Origin: Glaciihabitans sp.
Lineage (GTDB): Bacteria > Actinomycetota > Actinomycetes > Actinomycetales > Microbacteriaceae
Assembly (NCBI GenBank): GCA_025464095.1
Contig: JAODMF010000006.1
Span: 1-53,435 of the forward strand
Direction of reading: 5' to 3'
DNA: 53,435 nt
Part shown: piece by piece, positions 25,132 through 33,016 of the stretch
Numbering within the stretch: the stretch's first letter is position 1
Layout of the letters: the number at the start of each line of letters is the position of its first letter
Notes under the pieces: model-generated
The model's database searches: none
Told to the model about the DNA's origin: nothing
The model's input: only the letters and a program-made list of their open reading frames with translations
Translations under genes and position numbers: made by a program

Positions 25132-25137
25132 TCCTGC

Positions 25138-26592
25138 ATGACAAACGCCACCCTCGCCTCCCCCGTAAAGGCCACTTCGATCGAACCCGGCGGCATCGAA
25201 GCTATTCCCGCAGACCGTCGCCATGGCTCCCCGAAGCAGCTTTTCGCCACCTGGTCAGCGCCGAACCTCGAATTCGCGACCATTTTCGTGGGGATGATCG
25301 CTGTTGCCTTCTTCGGCCTGGGGTTCTGGCAGGCGATGGCCGCGCTGGTATTGGGTAACGCGCTCGGAGCAGCGTCGCAGGGGATCCTCTCCACATGGGG
25401 ACCGCGCGAGGGGCTGGCCCAGCTGGTGCTCAGCCGCACCGCATTCGGCAAGCGGGGCAACATCCTTCCCGCCGCAATCAACACGATCATGGCCGGGCTC
25501 GGCTGGTTCACCGTCAACTCGGTCAGCGGCGCGCTGGCTCTGACCGCCCTGACCGGGATGCCCGCCTGGCTTTCGCTGCTGGTGGTCGTCGTGGCCGAAG
25601 TCGCCGTCGCATTCGTCGGCCATGATCTCGTGCAGTTGTTTGAGCGTTACGCCAGCGTCGTGCTCGGCGTCATTTTCGTGGTGGCAACGATCGTCATCTT
25701 CCTGAACGCGAATGTCAGCGCACCGGTCAAGGGTGGCGGTTTCACCTGGGCCGGATTCACACTGACCGCGGCCGCAGCCTTTGGATACGCCGCCGGCTGG
25801 AACCCGTACGCCGCCGACTACAGCCGCTACCTGCCGAAGTCCGCAAGCAGCAAGGCCATCGCGTGGTCGGCTGGCCTCGGCAACTTCATTTCCTGCACGG
25901 TGCTGATGGCGGCTGGCGCCGCTGCGGCAACCATCACTTTCGACGGAGCGAACCCCACCTCGACCTTCACTCATTCGCTCGGCCCGGTGCTCGGCGGATT
26001 CGCTCTCGCCGCCATTGCCATTGGCGCCGTTGCAGCGAACGCCCTGAACGTTTACTCGGGTGCTATGTCGTTCCTGGCCGCCGGGGTGAGAATTCCGTTC
26101 GCGCTTCGTCGCGCGATCGTGGCGCTCGCGTTTGGCATCATCGGCTTCGTACTCGCTCTCGCGGCCGTGCTGAACGGCCAGCTCAGCCTCACCTACGAGA
26201 ACTTCCTGCTGGTCATTGCGTATTGGATCGCGCCGTGGCTGGGCATCGTGCTCGTCGACCGGTTCCTGCGCCGTGGCACCGAGATCGCCAGCCTCGTGCC
26301 GGACGCGGCAAAATACCGCAACCCGTCCGGCATCATCGCACTCGTCGTGGGCGGTGCCGTGTCGATCATCCTGTTCTCGAACCAGGTGTTCTTCCACGGC
26401 CTGTTCGTCGCCCCGTCGCTGACGAAGACCGACTTCAATGGCATCGGCGACTACACGCCGCTGGTCGGTTTCCTGCTCGCGGGCATCCTGTACTACGCGC
26501 TGTTCACGGCATTCAAGCCGAAACTCGGCGGACCGCTTTCGGCAACTCCCGATGTTGTCATCGGCGTGGACGCTGCGGACGAGGTCGCGTGA
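25138..26592 (+). CDS. NCS1-family purine/cytosine permease
   Basis: 484 residues with twelve predicted membrane helices and NCS1 features: RTAFGKRGNILPAA in the early loop, and AFGYAAGWNPYAADYSRYLP, the conserved N-P-x-A-x-D-Y-S-R-Y motif. It probably imports cytosine or related bases by cation symport. Its stop overlaps the start of a cytosine-deaminase gene (GTGA), so uptake and deamination are translationally coupled. This is an ordinary-length permease, in contrast to the extended NCS1 protein encoded divergently 193 bp away. Confidence 0.92.
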   Translation: MTNATLASPVKATSIEPGGIEAIPADRRHGSPKQLFATWSAPNLEFATIFVGMIAVAFFGLGFWQAMAALVLGNALGAASQGILSTWGPREGLAQLVLSRTAFGKRGNILPAAINTIMAGLGWFTVNSVSGALALTALTGMPAWLSLLVVVVAEVAVAFVGHDLVQLFERYASVVLGVIFVVATIVIFLNANVSAPVKGGGFTWAGFTLTAAAAFGYAAGWNPYAADYSRYLPKSASSKAIAWSAGLGNFISCTVLMAAGAAAATITFDGANPTSTFTHSLGPVLGGFALAAIAIGAVAANALNVYSGAMSFLAAGVRIPFALRRAIVALAFGIIGFVLALAAVLNGQLSLTYENFLLVIAYWIAPWLGIVLVDRFLRRGTEIASLVPDAAKYRNPSGIIALVVGGAVSIILFSNQVFFHGLFVAPSLTKTDFNGIGDYTPLVGFLLAGILYYALFTAFKPKLGGPLSATPDVVIGVDAADEVA

Positions 26593-27050
26593 GCGACGCG
26601 ATTTACGCGACCGACGCCGAAAAACTCGCCGTCGCAACGGCCGAGGCTCGCCTCGGTGCAGAAGAGGGCGGGATCCCGATCGGTGCAGCGCTGTTTTCCG
26701 CCGACGGCAGGCTGCTGGGCAGCGGGCACAACCGGCGTGTTCAGGATGACGATGCCGCGATGCACGCCGAAACGAATGCGTTCCACAACGCCGGCCGCCA
26801 GAAGAGTTATCGCGACACCGTCATGGTCACGACGCTCTCCCCCTGCTGGTATTGCTCGGGACTGGTTCGCCAGTTCGGGATCGGGCGCATCGTCATCGGC
26901 GAGGACCAGAGTTTTCTCGGCGGCCAGGACTGGCTGGCGGAGAACGGCGTCGAACTCACCGTCATCAACGACCCTGAGCTCATCAGCATGATGGGCGAGT
27001 TCATCACGACGCACCCTGAACTCTGGAACGAGGACATCGGCGAGGAGTAG
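26589..27050 (+). CDS. Cytosine deaminase, fungal Fcy1-like small type
   Basis: 153 residues from a GTG at 26589. Zinc ligands are His59 (with Glu61 as proton shuttle in HAE) and Cys86/Cys89 (SPCWYC). The whole length resembles yeast Fcy1 (158 residues): EEGGIPIGAAL, GHNRR, the late GEDQSFLGG and the C-terminus PELWNEDIGEE, which mirrors the Fcy1 ending DWFEDIGE. This is unlike the ~430-residue CodA amidohydrolase of E. coli. It should convert cytosine to uracil and ammonia. Coupling to the NCS1 permease supports the substrate. Confidence 0.85.
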   Translation: MSDAIYATDAEKLAVATAEARLGAEEGGIPIGAALFSADGRLLGSGHNRRVQDDDAAMHAETNAFHNAGRQKSYRDTVMVTTLSPCWYCSGLVRQFGIGRIVIGEDQSFLGGQDWLAENGVELTVINDPELISMMGEFITTHPELWNEDIGEE

Positions 27051-27056
27051 CAGCAG

Positions 27057-29888
27057 TTAGGCGTCGATTCGCGAGACCCACGCTGCGATCTCGCTGCGCC
27101 GGGCGACTCCGAGTTTCACCAGGATGTGTTCGATGTGCGACGAGGCGGTCCGCGGGGCGATAGTGAGGCTTTGGGCGATCTCGCGATTGGTGGCACCGAA
27201 AGCAACGAGCCGCGCCACCTCGAACTCGCGGGCGCTCAGAATCGATTCGGGTCGACCCGGGCGGATGGACTGATCGGCAGCATCGATCTCGGCAACCAGC
27301 AGGGTCGCGCCGGTTGCCAGTGCAGCAGTCCGGGCCGCCTGCAGCAGGAGCCCCGCATCGTGCGGTCGGCGCGATCCCGCGGCGCAGCGTGCGAGGTCGA
27401 TACTGGATGCCGTGGTCTCCCAGAACCTGCCCGCTGCGGTCCACGAGTTGTGCGCGGATTCGAGGAACGCACGAGCTTTGCCGGTGTTGCCGCGGGCGAG
27501 CTGGATGAGCCCGGCGGCGTGATCAAGGCTGGCCAGGGTCCCGGGGATGTTGCGACGCCGCACCAGTTCGGAGCAGCGATCGAGCCAGTCCAACGCCAAC
27601 ACCGGGTCGTGCAGCGCGAGGAGCGCCCGCGTTCCCGTGACGACGAAGGGGAACAGGTATGCAGCATCCGCCACCGCGGATGATTCCCGATAGGCGCGTT
27701 CGCTGAGCAGCGCGGCGCCTGGGGCGTCGCCCTCGTGCAGGGCAAGCTCCGCGAGCCCCCACAGGGCGGGCAGGACTCGCTGCAGTTCGCCCATGCGGTC
27801 TCCGAGTTCGCACGCGTCCGACAGGTAGGCGTGCCCCCGTGCCAGCTGTGCCCGACCGGACGCGAGGTATCCAAGCACGGTCAGCGCCGTGATCTGAGTC
27901 GTCATGCTGCCAGCGCCGTTGGCCAGGGCTGATCCGGCCGACAGCTCTGCGTCGCCCCATTCGCCTCGGGCCCACTGGACGTGGCCGAGGTGAGCCGTCA
28001 GGTGGTGGTGGTCATCCCAGCGGTCGGTTCCTGCCGTGTAACGAATCCCTTCGGAGATCCAGTGCGCCGCGCGGTCGTAGTCGACCAGCACGGATGCCGA
28101 CGTACCGATCATCCGGTAGGCGTGGGCAGTCTGAGCCTCGAGACCCGCTCGCTCGCTGGCGTTTTTCGCCTCTTCGAGCATGCGCCAGCCCTCATCCATT
28201 CGACCAGCGAAGACCAGGACCGACCCGAGGGTCAGCCGGATGTCGGTGCGCTCGACCAGCGCGTCGTTCTCCGTCGCGAGCGCTATGGCCCGCTCACCGA
28301 AATCGATCGCATCATCGAGCGGACGGTGCAGCATGCTCGCGGCGGCGAGCGCGGCGTAGAGGCCGGCACGGACGCGATCCGGAACCGCGCAATCCAGCGA
28401 ATCCAGTCGAGCCAGCGCGTCTGCCGCGCGTGCGGCGCGTGCATCCAGGCTCACGCCGAGCAGATGCTCCGCGGCCATCAGGCGCGGGATGAGTTCGGAG
28501 GCCGCAATCTCGTTGCCCAGCGAGCGGTAGATGCCGATCGCCGTCACCAGTTGCGTCGCGGCGGCCTCGTTATCGTCCGTCGCCGTCAGCTCCGCGGCCA
28601 GGTTCGCGGACAGCGCGGCACGATCCGACGGGTCGACGGATCGCGGAAGTGTGCGCTGGGCGCGGCGGTAGAGCTGCGCGGCCTCCCGGTGCGCCGAGAG
28701 TCGCACGGCATCCGCGGCTGCGGCTATCGCGTGCTGGTAGGCGCGGGCGGGCTGCAGGGCCAGCTCGAAGTGATCGGAGATGAAGGAGTCCCTGAAGCCG
28801 GCGCTGATCGCGGCCTCGGCGACAGCCGCGTGCAGCGACTGCCTGCGACGCGGCGGCAGGTCGCTGTGGATCGCATCCCTGAGGAGGGCGTGGCGAAAGT
28901 CGAAGATGTTGTCTCCCGGGCACTCGACGACCAGGTGACTCTGCGCAAGCTCGCGAAGCGAGGCATCCACTACCTCGCGAGGTTCGCCGACAATCGTCTC
29001 AAGCAGGTCGACGCCGAAGGATCGCCCGATCGCGGCGGCGGCCTGGACAACCGATTGCGTCACCGGGTTCAACTGGGCGACACGGCAGAGCACGGATTCC
29101 GAGACCGTCTCCGGCACTTCCCCTGGCATTGCCCCCGCGAGCAACTCCTCAACGTGCAGCGGGATGCCGTCGCTTCGCTCATACAGCGACTCGACAAGCA
29201 AAGAAGTGGCTGTCGATCCGGTGATGGACTCTGCCATCCGCGCGATGTTGTCTGCCGTGAGACGGTTCAGCCGCACCTCTTCCGCCTGGCGCTTTTCAAG
29301 GAGCCGAGCGCGCCAGCGGCGCAGTGGCGCGCGCGGGTAGAGCTCGTCGCTCCGGTAGCTCACGACCAGCATGCTCGAGGTGCGCGGCACGGCTAACGCA
29401 ACCCGCTCGAAAACATCGAGGCTCAGCTCGTCGGCCCAGTGGGCATCCTCAACGCGAAGCAGCGTCGGCTTCTCCGCCAGGAGGTCGGCGAGGATTCCGC
29501 TGAGCTCCGAGACCAGGAGCCGGCGGTTGGTTGTCTCCGCGGTTCCGGCGGGTTCCTCAACGAGGCGTGCACGCAGAGCATCGGCCGCGGGGCGAAGCCC
29601 GCTTCGACGCAGGTCGTCCGCGAGGTCGAGCAGCACGCCCCCGGCCGCCTCCGCGCCGCGCGGAAAGATGAGCGCGCAAATGTTGCGGGCGGTGCCGACA
29701 TGATCGACGATCTCGGACAGCAGGCGCGACTTACCGATTCCCGCCTCACCGGAGACCAGCAGGACGTGGCCGGTTCCCTCGCGCGCGGCATCCCATCTGC
29801 GCACGGCGAGGGCGAGTTCTGCATCTCTCCCCACAAGCACCGGACAGACACGTGCGAGACCGGCGAGCGGGGCCTTCGGCCCGGTCAT
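27057..29888 (-). CDS. Large ATPase LuxR-family transcriptional regulator (LAL type)
   Basis: 943 residues. The N-terminal AAA/STAND ATPase has Walker A GEAGIGKS at 47-54 and Walker B TLLRVEDAHWAD at 142-153. A long helical TPR-like middle region (about 370-860) follows, then a C-terminal LuxR/GerE helix-turn-helix (LSAREFEVARLVAFGATNRE, then EHILVKLGVARRSE). Such regulators usually activate neighbouring genes upon ligand and ATP binding. TAGAAT lies 6 nt before the ATG. It converges with the cytosine deaminase and diverges from the DUF4242 gene, either of which could be a target. Confidence 0.92.
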   Translation of the reverse strand: MTGPKAPLAGLARVCPVLVGRDAELALAVRRWDAAREGTGHVLLVSGEAGIGKSRLLSEIVDHVGTARNICALIFPRGAEAAGGVLLDLADDLRRSGLRPAADALRARLVEEPAGTAETTNRRLLVSELSGILADLLAEKPTLLRVEDAHWADELSLDVFERVALAVPRTSSMLVVSYRSDELYPRAPLRRWRARLLEKRQAEEVRLNRLTADNIARMAESITGSTATSLLVESLYERSDGIPLHVEELLAGAMPGEVPETVSESVLCRVAQLNPVTQSVVQAAAAIGRSFGVDLLETIVGEPREVVDASLRELAQSHLVVECPGDNIFDFRHALLRDAIHSDLPPRRRQSLHAAVAEAAISAGFRDSFISDHFELALQPARAYQHAIAAAADAVRLSAHREAAQLYRRAQRTLPRSVDPSDRAALSANLAAELTATDDNEAAATQLVTAIGIYRSLGNEIAASELIPRLMAAEHLLGVSLDARAARAADALARLDSLDCAVPDRVRAGLYAALAAASMLHRPLDDAIDFGERAIALATENDALVERTDIRLTLGSVLVFAGRMDEGWRMLEEAKNASERAGLEAQTAHAYRMIGTSASVLVDYDRAAHWISEGIRYTAGTDRWDDHHHLTAHLGHVQWARGEWGDAELSAGSALANGAGSMTTQITALTVLGYLASGRAQLARGHAYLSDACELGDRMGELQRVLPALWGLAELALHEGDAPGAALLSERAYRESSAVADAAYLFPFVVTGTRALLALHDPVLALDWLDRCSELVRRRNIPGTLASLDHAAGLIQLARGNTGKARAFLESAHNSWTAAGRFWETTASSIDLARCAAGSRRPHDAGLLLQAARTAALATGATLLVAEIDAADQSIRPGRPESILSAREFEVARLVAFGATNREIAQSLTIAPRTASSHIEHILVKLGVARRSEIAAWVSRIDA

Positions 29889-29894
29889 GCGGCA

Positions 29895-29900
29895 ATTCTA
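29895..29900 (-). promoter_or_regulatory. -10 box TAGAAT for leaderless LAL regulator
   Basis: Minus-strand TAGAAT followed by 6 nt and the ATG at 29888. Confidence 0.55.
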
Positions 29901-30010
29901 GAACCGACGACCCCTCAGGAGGAGATTTTGCTTGATCGGTCGAACGACCGATGCAGCGCCCCGGGCGCGAGCGCACGCTGGATGAACCAACCACGAGAAG
30001 GGAGCGCCCC

Positions 30011-30259
30011 ATGGCGCAATACATGGATGTGCACGACGGCTTTGTCGGAGTCACGAAGGACGAACTTTCGGAGGCGCACGCGGCCGACCTCGCCATCGAG
30101 GCAGAAGAGGGTGTCCATTTCGAGCATGCCTGGCTGGACCCCGAGTCGGGCAAGGTTTTCTGCCTGTCGACAGGACCCTCGAAAGAAGCGGTGATGCGGG
30201 TGCATGAGAAGGCGGGCCACCCGACCGAACAGGTCTACGAACTCGCCGTCGAGGTTTAG
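30011..30259 (+). CDS. DUF4242 (SCO4226-like) small protein
   Basis: 82 residues starting MAQYMDVHDGFVGVT; the family includes the nickel-binding ferredoxin-fold protein SCO4226 of Streptomyces. Histidines at positions 8, 23, 36 and 39 (HFEH) could bind metal. GGGAG lies about 6 nt before the ATG at 30011; a longer frame from 29951 has no such support. It is divergent from the LAL regulator and its stop overlaps by 4 nt that of the convergent SRPBCC gene. Confidence 0.85.
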   Translation: MAQYMDVHDGFVGVTKDELSEAHAADLAIEAEEGVHFEHAWLDPESGKVFCLSTGPSKEAVMRVHEKAGHPTEQVYELAVEV

Positions 30260-30705
30260 CGCTCGGCTATCCGCTTGAGTGCGCCGAGCGCCTTCGGCCA
30301 TTCCTCGGTGAACATGGACGCGAAGTCCTCGTCGACGTCGATGTCGACGGTCACCGTCGTCGCGCCATCCGCTTCGCTGAAGGTGTAATTCTCGTAGCTG
30401 CCGATGAACTTGCGCGCGCTGGCGCTGGTGGTGTCATCCTCACCCGCGTCGATCACGCCCAGGTAGAGCAGCGACACGTACTCCGCAGCACGGTTCTCCA
30501 GAACCGTTGCGATCATGCCACTGAGGGTGCCGTCATCGTTGGGCCCGACGAATCGGATGGTATCCCCGACATCCCACCCGCCCTGGTAATGCGAGCCGGG
30601 ATGAAACTCCGCAGTCCACTCGCGGTAGGTCTCGTCGGCGAGCATGGTCGTGAACACGTGTTCCGCCGGAGCGTCGACGGTGACCGAGAAAGTGAGCCTC
30701 TCCAT
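30256..30705 (-). CDS. SRPBCC/AHSA1-like domain protein
   Basis: 149 residues with the START-like pattern: a beta strand starting MERLTFSVTVDAPAEHVF, YREWTAEFHPGSHY, FVGPNDDGTLSGM, and a long C-terminal helix FTEEWPKALGALKRIAER. Proteins of this group bind hydrophobic ligands or assist Hsp90; this one is specifically like the activator-of-Hsp90-ATPase-like single-domain proteins. No ligand can be named. It sits just outside the genomic island boundary. Confidence 0.82.
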   Translation of the reverse strand: MERLTFSVTVDAPAEHVFTTMLADETYREWTAEFHPGSHYQGGWDVGDTIRFVGPNDDGTLSGMIATVLENRAAEYVSLLYLGVIDAGEDDTTSASARKFIGSYENYTFSEADGATTVTVDIDVDEDFASMFTEEWPKALGALKRIAER

Positions 30706-30763
30706 GGTCGATGCTAACTCGCCGCCGCCACCAGGAACGGGTGGGAATCAGCCATGCCGCGTG

Positions 30764-30805
30764 GTGGGCCCTACCGGGCTCGAACCGATGACATCCACGG
30801 TGTAA
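30764..30805. repeat. Distal attachment-site copy (42-bp duplication of tRNA-Val 3' half)
   Basis: These 42 bp are identical to 33824-33865, covering tRNA-Val from the anticodon loop to the 3' end. Sequence identity stops abruptly on both sides. The rest of the tRNA is absent here, so this is an att-type direct repeat marking the far end of an integrated element. Confidence 0.9.
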
Positions 30806-30847
30806 TGGCTGCCGGGCTATCTGTTAATCGGTTTCAGGCCCTACATG

Positions 30848-30905
30848 CGTTGCATACGTTGCACGTATTGCCCCGCTAATCAGAACGGGGGTACGCCGGG
30901 GGTAC
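30848..30905. repeat. Two pairs of short direct repeats next to distal att site
   Basis: CGTTGCA occurs at 30848-30854 and 30857-30863 (9-bp step). GGGGGTAC occurs at 30887-30894 and 30898-30905 (11-bp step). Helically phased short repeats beside an att core resemble recombinase arm sites, but no integrase is present to support this. Confidence 0.35.
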
Positions 30906-30974
30906 ACGTTTCGCGGACTAGTTGCGGATGATCGTGTTGTGGCTGTAGCCGTCCACCAGAACGGGCATGTCGAA

Positions 30975-31145
30975 CTACCAAACCCCGAGGCATAGAACGG
31001 TGAACGCAATAAGAACTGCGCCGATCACAATTCCTGCTATCGCGAGACCGCGACCCGGCTGACCAGTCCGCCGTACCGAGACGACCGCGACACTCGACAC
31101 GATCAATCCCGCCAGAGGAATGAGGATCGAAAGAACTAAGCCCAC
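30975..31145 (-). pseudogene. DUF4190-like membrane protein, probably 5'-truncated
   Basis: A 56-residue frame from GTG 31145 encodes two hydrophobic segments separated by SVRRTGQPGRGLAIAGI, the hallmark loop and second helix of DUF4190 proteins. The homologous N-terminal region continues upstream in frame (SKKPFSTLAVVG) but has no start codon before a TAA at 31185-31187. The gene therefore looks truncated, unless the GTG is used to make a minimal two-helix protein. After its TAG the same frame stays open for 18 more codons to a second TAG at 30918-30920. Confidence 0.55.
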
Positions 31146-31273
31146 AACCGCGAGCGTGCTAAAAGGCTTTTTGCTGCGACTCGGTTATCGCGGCGTCATT
31201 CTAGGTGGGGACTAGCTGGGCCCGTTCGCAGATAACAGGCGTCGCGAACGCGTGTTGCGTCGGGAGCGAGACA

Positions 31274-31279
31274 TAACAT
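31274..31279 (+). promoter_or_regulatory. -10 box TAACAT for leaderless TIR gene
   Basis: TAACAT followed by 6 nt and the ATG at 31286. A 7-bp inverted repeat (31223-31229 with 31244-31250, CGTTCGC/GCGAACG) lies just upstream and could be an operator. Confidence 0.5.
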
Positions 31280-31285
31280 CAGCTC

Positions 31286-32008
31286 ATGGCTCAATGCACC
31301 GCACCTCGACAGGGACACCGCACTGCAAGTGGCAGGGCTGCCTGCCCCGCTTGTGGAGGGCGCGGAGGCTACGGGGGTGGGTACTCCAATCGCCCCTACT
31401 ACTCTCCGACTCCCGCCTACACGCCGCCGAAACGGTATGCAAGTTACGTCAGCAGGTCATCTGGCAGCGATAGTGGCAGGGCCACAAGTGGAGCGAGCCG
31501 CACTCGTCGATCGGCCGTAAGTTATTCGGTCAACGAGTACCAAATCCTCAATCCCGTGCGCGACGAAGTCGTACGGCTGGCGAAGACTGGCTCCGATCGT
31601 CGCGATCTGTTTCTTTGCCACGCATGGGACGACCGCGCGGGTGATGCGTTGGAGTTTTACAACCTGCTGACGGGGCTCGATGTGACGGTGTGGTTCAGCG
31701 AAAAAGACGCGCCGCTCGGAACCCCCTTCATGCGCCAAATTGACAGGGGTCTGAAGAACTCTCGGGCCGGAATCGTGCTCGTCACCCCTGCGCTGCTTCG
31801 GAGTCTGGAGGCCGAGGGAATCGCGGACAAGGAGCTGTCCGTGTTGCTCTCGTCCGGTCGCGTTATCCCTATCGCCCACCGCACCACATTCAAAGAGTTG
31901 CTGGACGTGAGCCCCATGCTCGCATCTCACAACGGACTCACGACTGCTGACTACGCGTCGCTAGAGGAAGTAGCGCTCAAGATCGCTGACACAGTGTTGC
32001 TGGACTAA
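31286..32008 (+). CDS. TIR-domain protein with N-terminal zinc-finger-like motif
   Basis: 240 residues. The N-terminus has Cys4, His11, Cys20 and Cys23 (the last two in CPACGG), suited to bind zinc, followed by a Ser/Tyr/Gly/Pro-rich linker (24-82). The C-terminal TIR domain (about 88-238) starts with the strand RRDLFLCHAWDD and has VWFSEKDAPLGTPF, where Glu139 aligns with the catalytic glutamate of NAD-degrading TIR enzymes, then GIVLVTPALL. Bacterial TIR enzymes commonly act in antiphage defence by depleting NAD or making signal nucleotides. Location on an att-flanked island fits that, but no known partner (ThsA, CRISPR, Argonaute or STING) is adjacent. Its TAA overlaps the convergent gene by 4 nt. 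Confidence 0.85.
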   Translation: MAQCTAPRQGHRTASGRAACPACGGRGGYGGGYSNRPYYSPTPAYTPPKRYASYVSRSSGSDSGRATSGASRTRRSAVSYSVNEYQILNPVRDEVVRLAKTGSDRRDLFLCHAWDDRAGDALEFYNLLTGLDVTVWFSEKDAPLGTPFMRQIDRGLKNSRAGIVLVTPALLRSLEAEGIADKELSVLLSSGRVIPIAHRTTFKELLDVSPMLASHNGLTTADYASLEEVALKIADTVLLD

Positions 32009-32541
32009 CCCTTTGCGAGAGCTCTTGACCTAATTGCTCCGGCTATTTCGCGACTGAACTGTTGCTTTACGAACACGGGTCGAACGAGCTGACCGTCTCC
32101 GCCCAACTCGGCTTCCCAAATTCTTTCTTCTACTGCGTAATTCCCATACGGGCCTTGCGGCGCGTCGTGGTCCGTCACGGTCTCATCTAGCTTCGCCCAA
32201 TCGTTGGGATTGTCCGAAAAATAAAGAGCGGCAAGCGGCATTCGAGCACGAGACTGCGCGGAGACGATGCTGAGTAGCGTGCTTCCCGGGCCCCGCCACG
32301 CGGCTAGTGGCGACCCTTGAATGGTGTGGTCGATAACTTCGAGCATGTCTTTCAACGTGTCGATGTCGTGGTTCCGTTCACGTTCCTCCGCGATCAACAC
32401 TCGCGCCTTGGCAGATGCTCGAATTGACAGAATGATTGCAACCACTGAAACGAAGGTGGCGGCGATGGTCGCGCCCGCAACTATGACGTTGATTAGGTCA
32501 CTCGAAAAGGGCGTGAGAAACGAGCAATCGACTTTGCACAT
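32005..32541 (-). CDS. Island membrane-anchored protein, unknown function
   Basis: 178 residues from ATG 32541 (a second ATG lies two codons upstream). A TAAGGT box 6 nt before the ATG at 32541 favours a leaderless start there. One strong membrane helix lies at about residues 15-40, followed by a charged helical segment (SIRASAKARVLIAEERERN) and a soluble domain without recognised motifs. The membrane anchor and convergent overlap with the TIR gene suggest they travel together. It may act at the membrane, but no function can be assigned. Confidence 0.7.
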   Translation of the reverse strand: MCKVDCSFLTPFSSDLINVIVAGATIAATFVSVVAIILSIRASAKARVLIAEERERNHDIDTLKDMLEVIDHTIQGSPLAAWRGPGSTLLSIVSAQSRARMPLAALYFSDNPNDWAKLDETVTDHDAPQGPYGNYAVEERIWEAELGGDGQLVRPVFVKQQFSREIAGAIRSRALAKG

Positions 32542-32547
32542 GGGCAT

Positions 32548-32553
32548 ACCTTA
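32548..32553 (-). promoter_or_regulatory. -10 box TAAGGT for island membrane protein
   Basis: Minus-strand TAAGGT followed by 6 nt and the ATG at 32541. It lies in the 40-nt divergent gap with the 50-residue ORF. Confidence 0.4.
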
Positions 32554-32581
32554 GAGGTCTACTCAACTAAGGAGAATCGCC

Positions 32582-32734
32582 GTGGATTCAGAACTCACTA
32601 GGGCTGCCGTCCAAGCTCGTGACAGCGCTCGAAAGATCGCCCAAAGTAGCAACGATGGGGATATAGAAAGTCTGGCGAAGACGGTCGAAGCACTTGCGGC
32701 AGCCATTGAGCAGTACGCGCGAGACGCCGACTAG
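32582..32734 (+). CDS. 50-residue acidic helical island ORF
   Basis: GTG at 32582 is preceded by AAGGAG with a 7-nt spacer, an excellent ribosome binding site. The 50-residue product begins MDSELTRAAVQARDSARKIAQ and ends in a second amphipathic helix (LAKTVEALAAAIEQYARDAD), so it looks like a soluble helical hairpin. It is divergent from the membrane-anchored gene. No homologue is recognised. Confidence 0.6.
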   Translation: MDSELTRAAVQARDSARKIAQSSNDGDIESLAKTVEALAAAIEQYARDAD

Positions 32735-33016
32735 ATTCGGGCCAACCGCCACCCGGGCCGTGAGGTAGACCGAATGCTCTGAACCTTGAAACATACAGTC
32801 GGAGTTAACCCGGCGGAGACAAGAACTCGTACGGGAATGACCCGCGCAAGAGCAAGGGTTAGCCCCGGAGTAGGTCAATGGCCCCGGCGACGACTGAGGC
32901 CATTGCTGTGTCCTAATCCACCGAACCTATGAATAGCATGAGAGGTGCCCCCATAATGAGCGTCTGTCGAGAAGTTGCCTGCGTTGTTAGGCTCGCGACG
33001 ACAATAGGGGGACTTC

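Noticed and set aside
27981..29396. 471-codon frame antisense to the LAL regulator
   Set aside because: Shadow frame; the minus-strand protein has full domain structure.
30764..30805. A second, functional tRNA-Val gene
   Set aside because: Only the 3' 42 bp are present; the D-arm and 5' acceptor are missing.
30824..31009. 61-codon minus-strand frame taken as an integrase remnant
   Set aside because: No tyrosine recombinase motif (R..H-x-x-R..Y); the better frame here is the DUF4190 fragment.
31286..32008. Thoeris, CBASS or TIR-Argonaute system
   Set aside because: No ThsA (SIR2 or Macro), cyclase, Argonaute or STING gene is in or beside the island.
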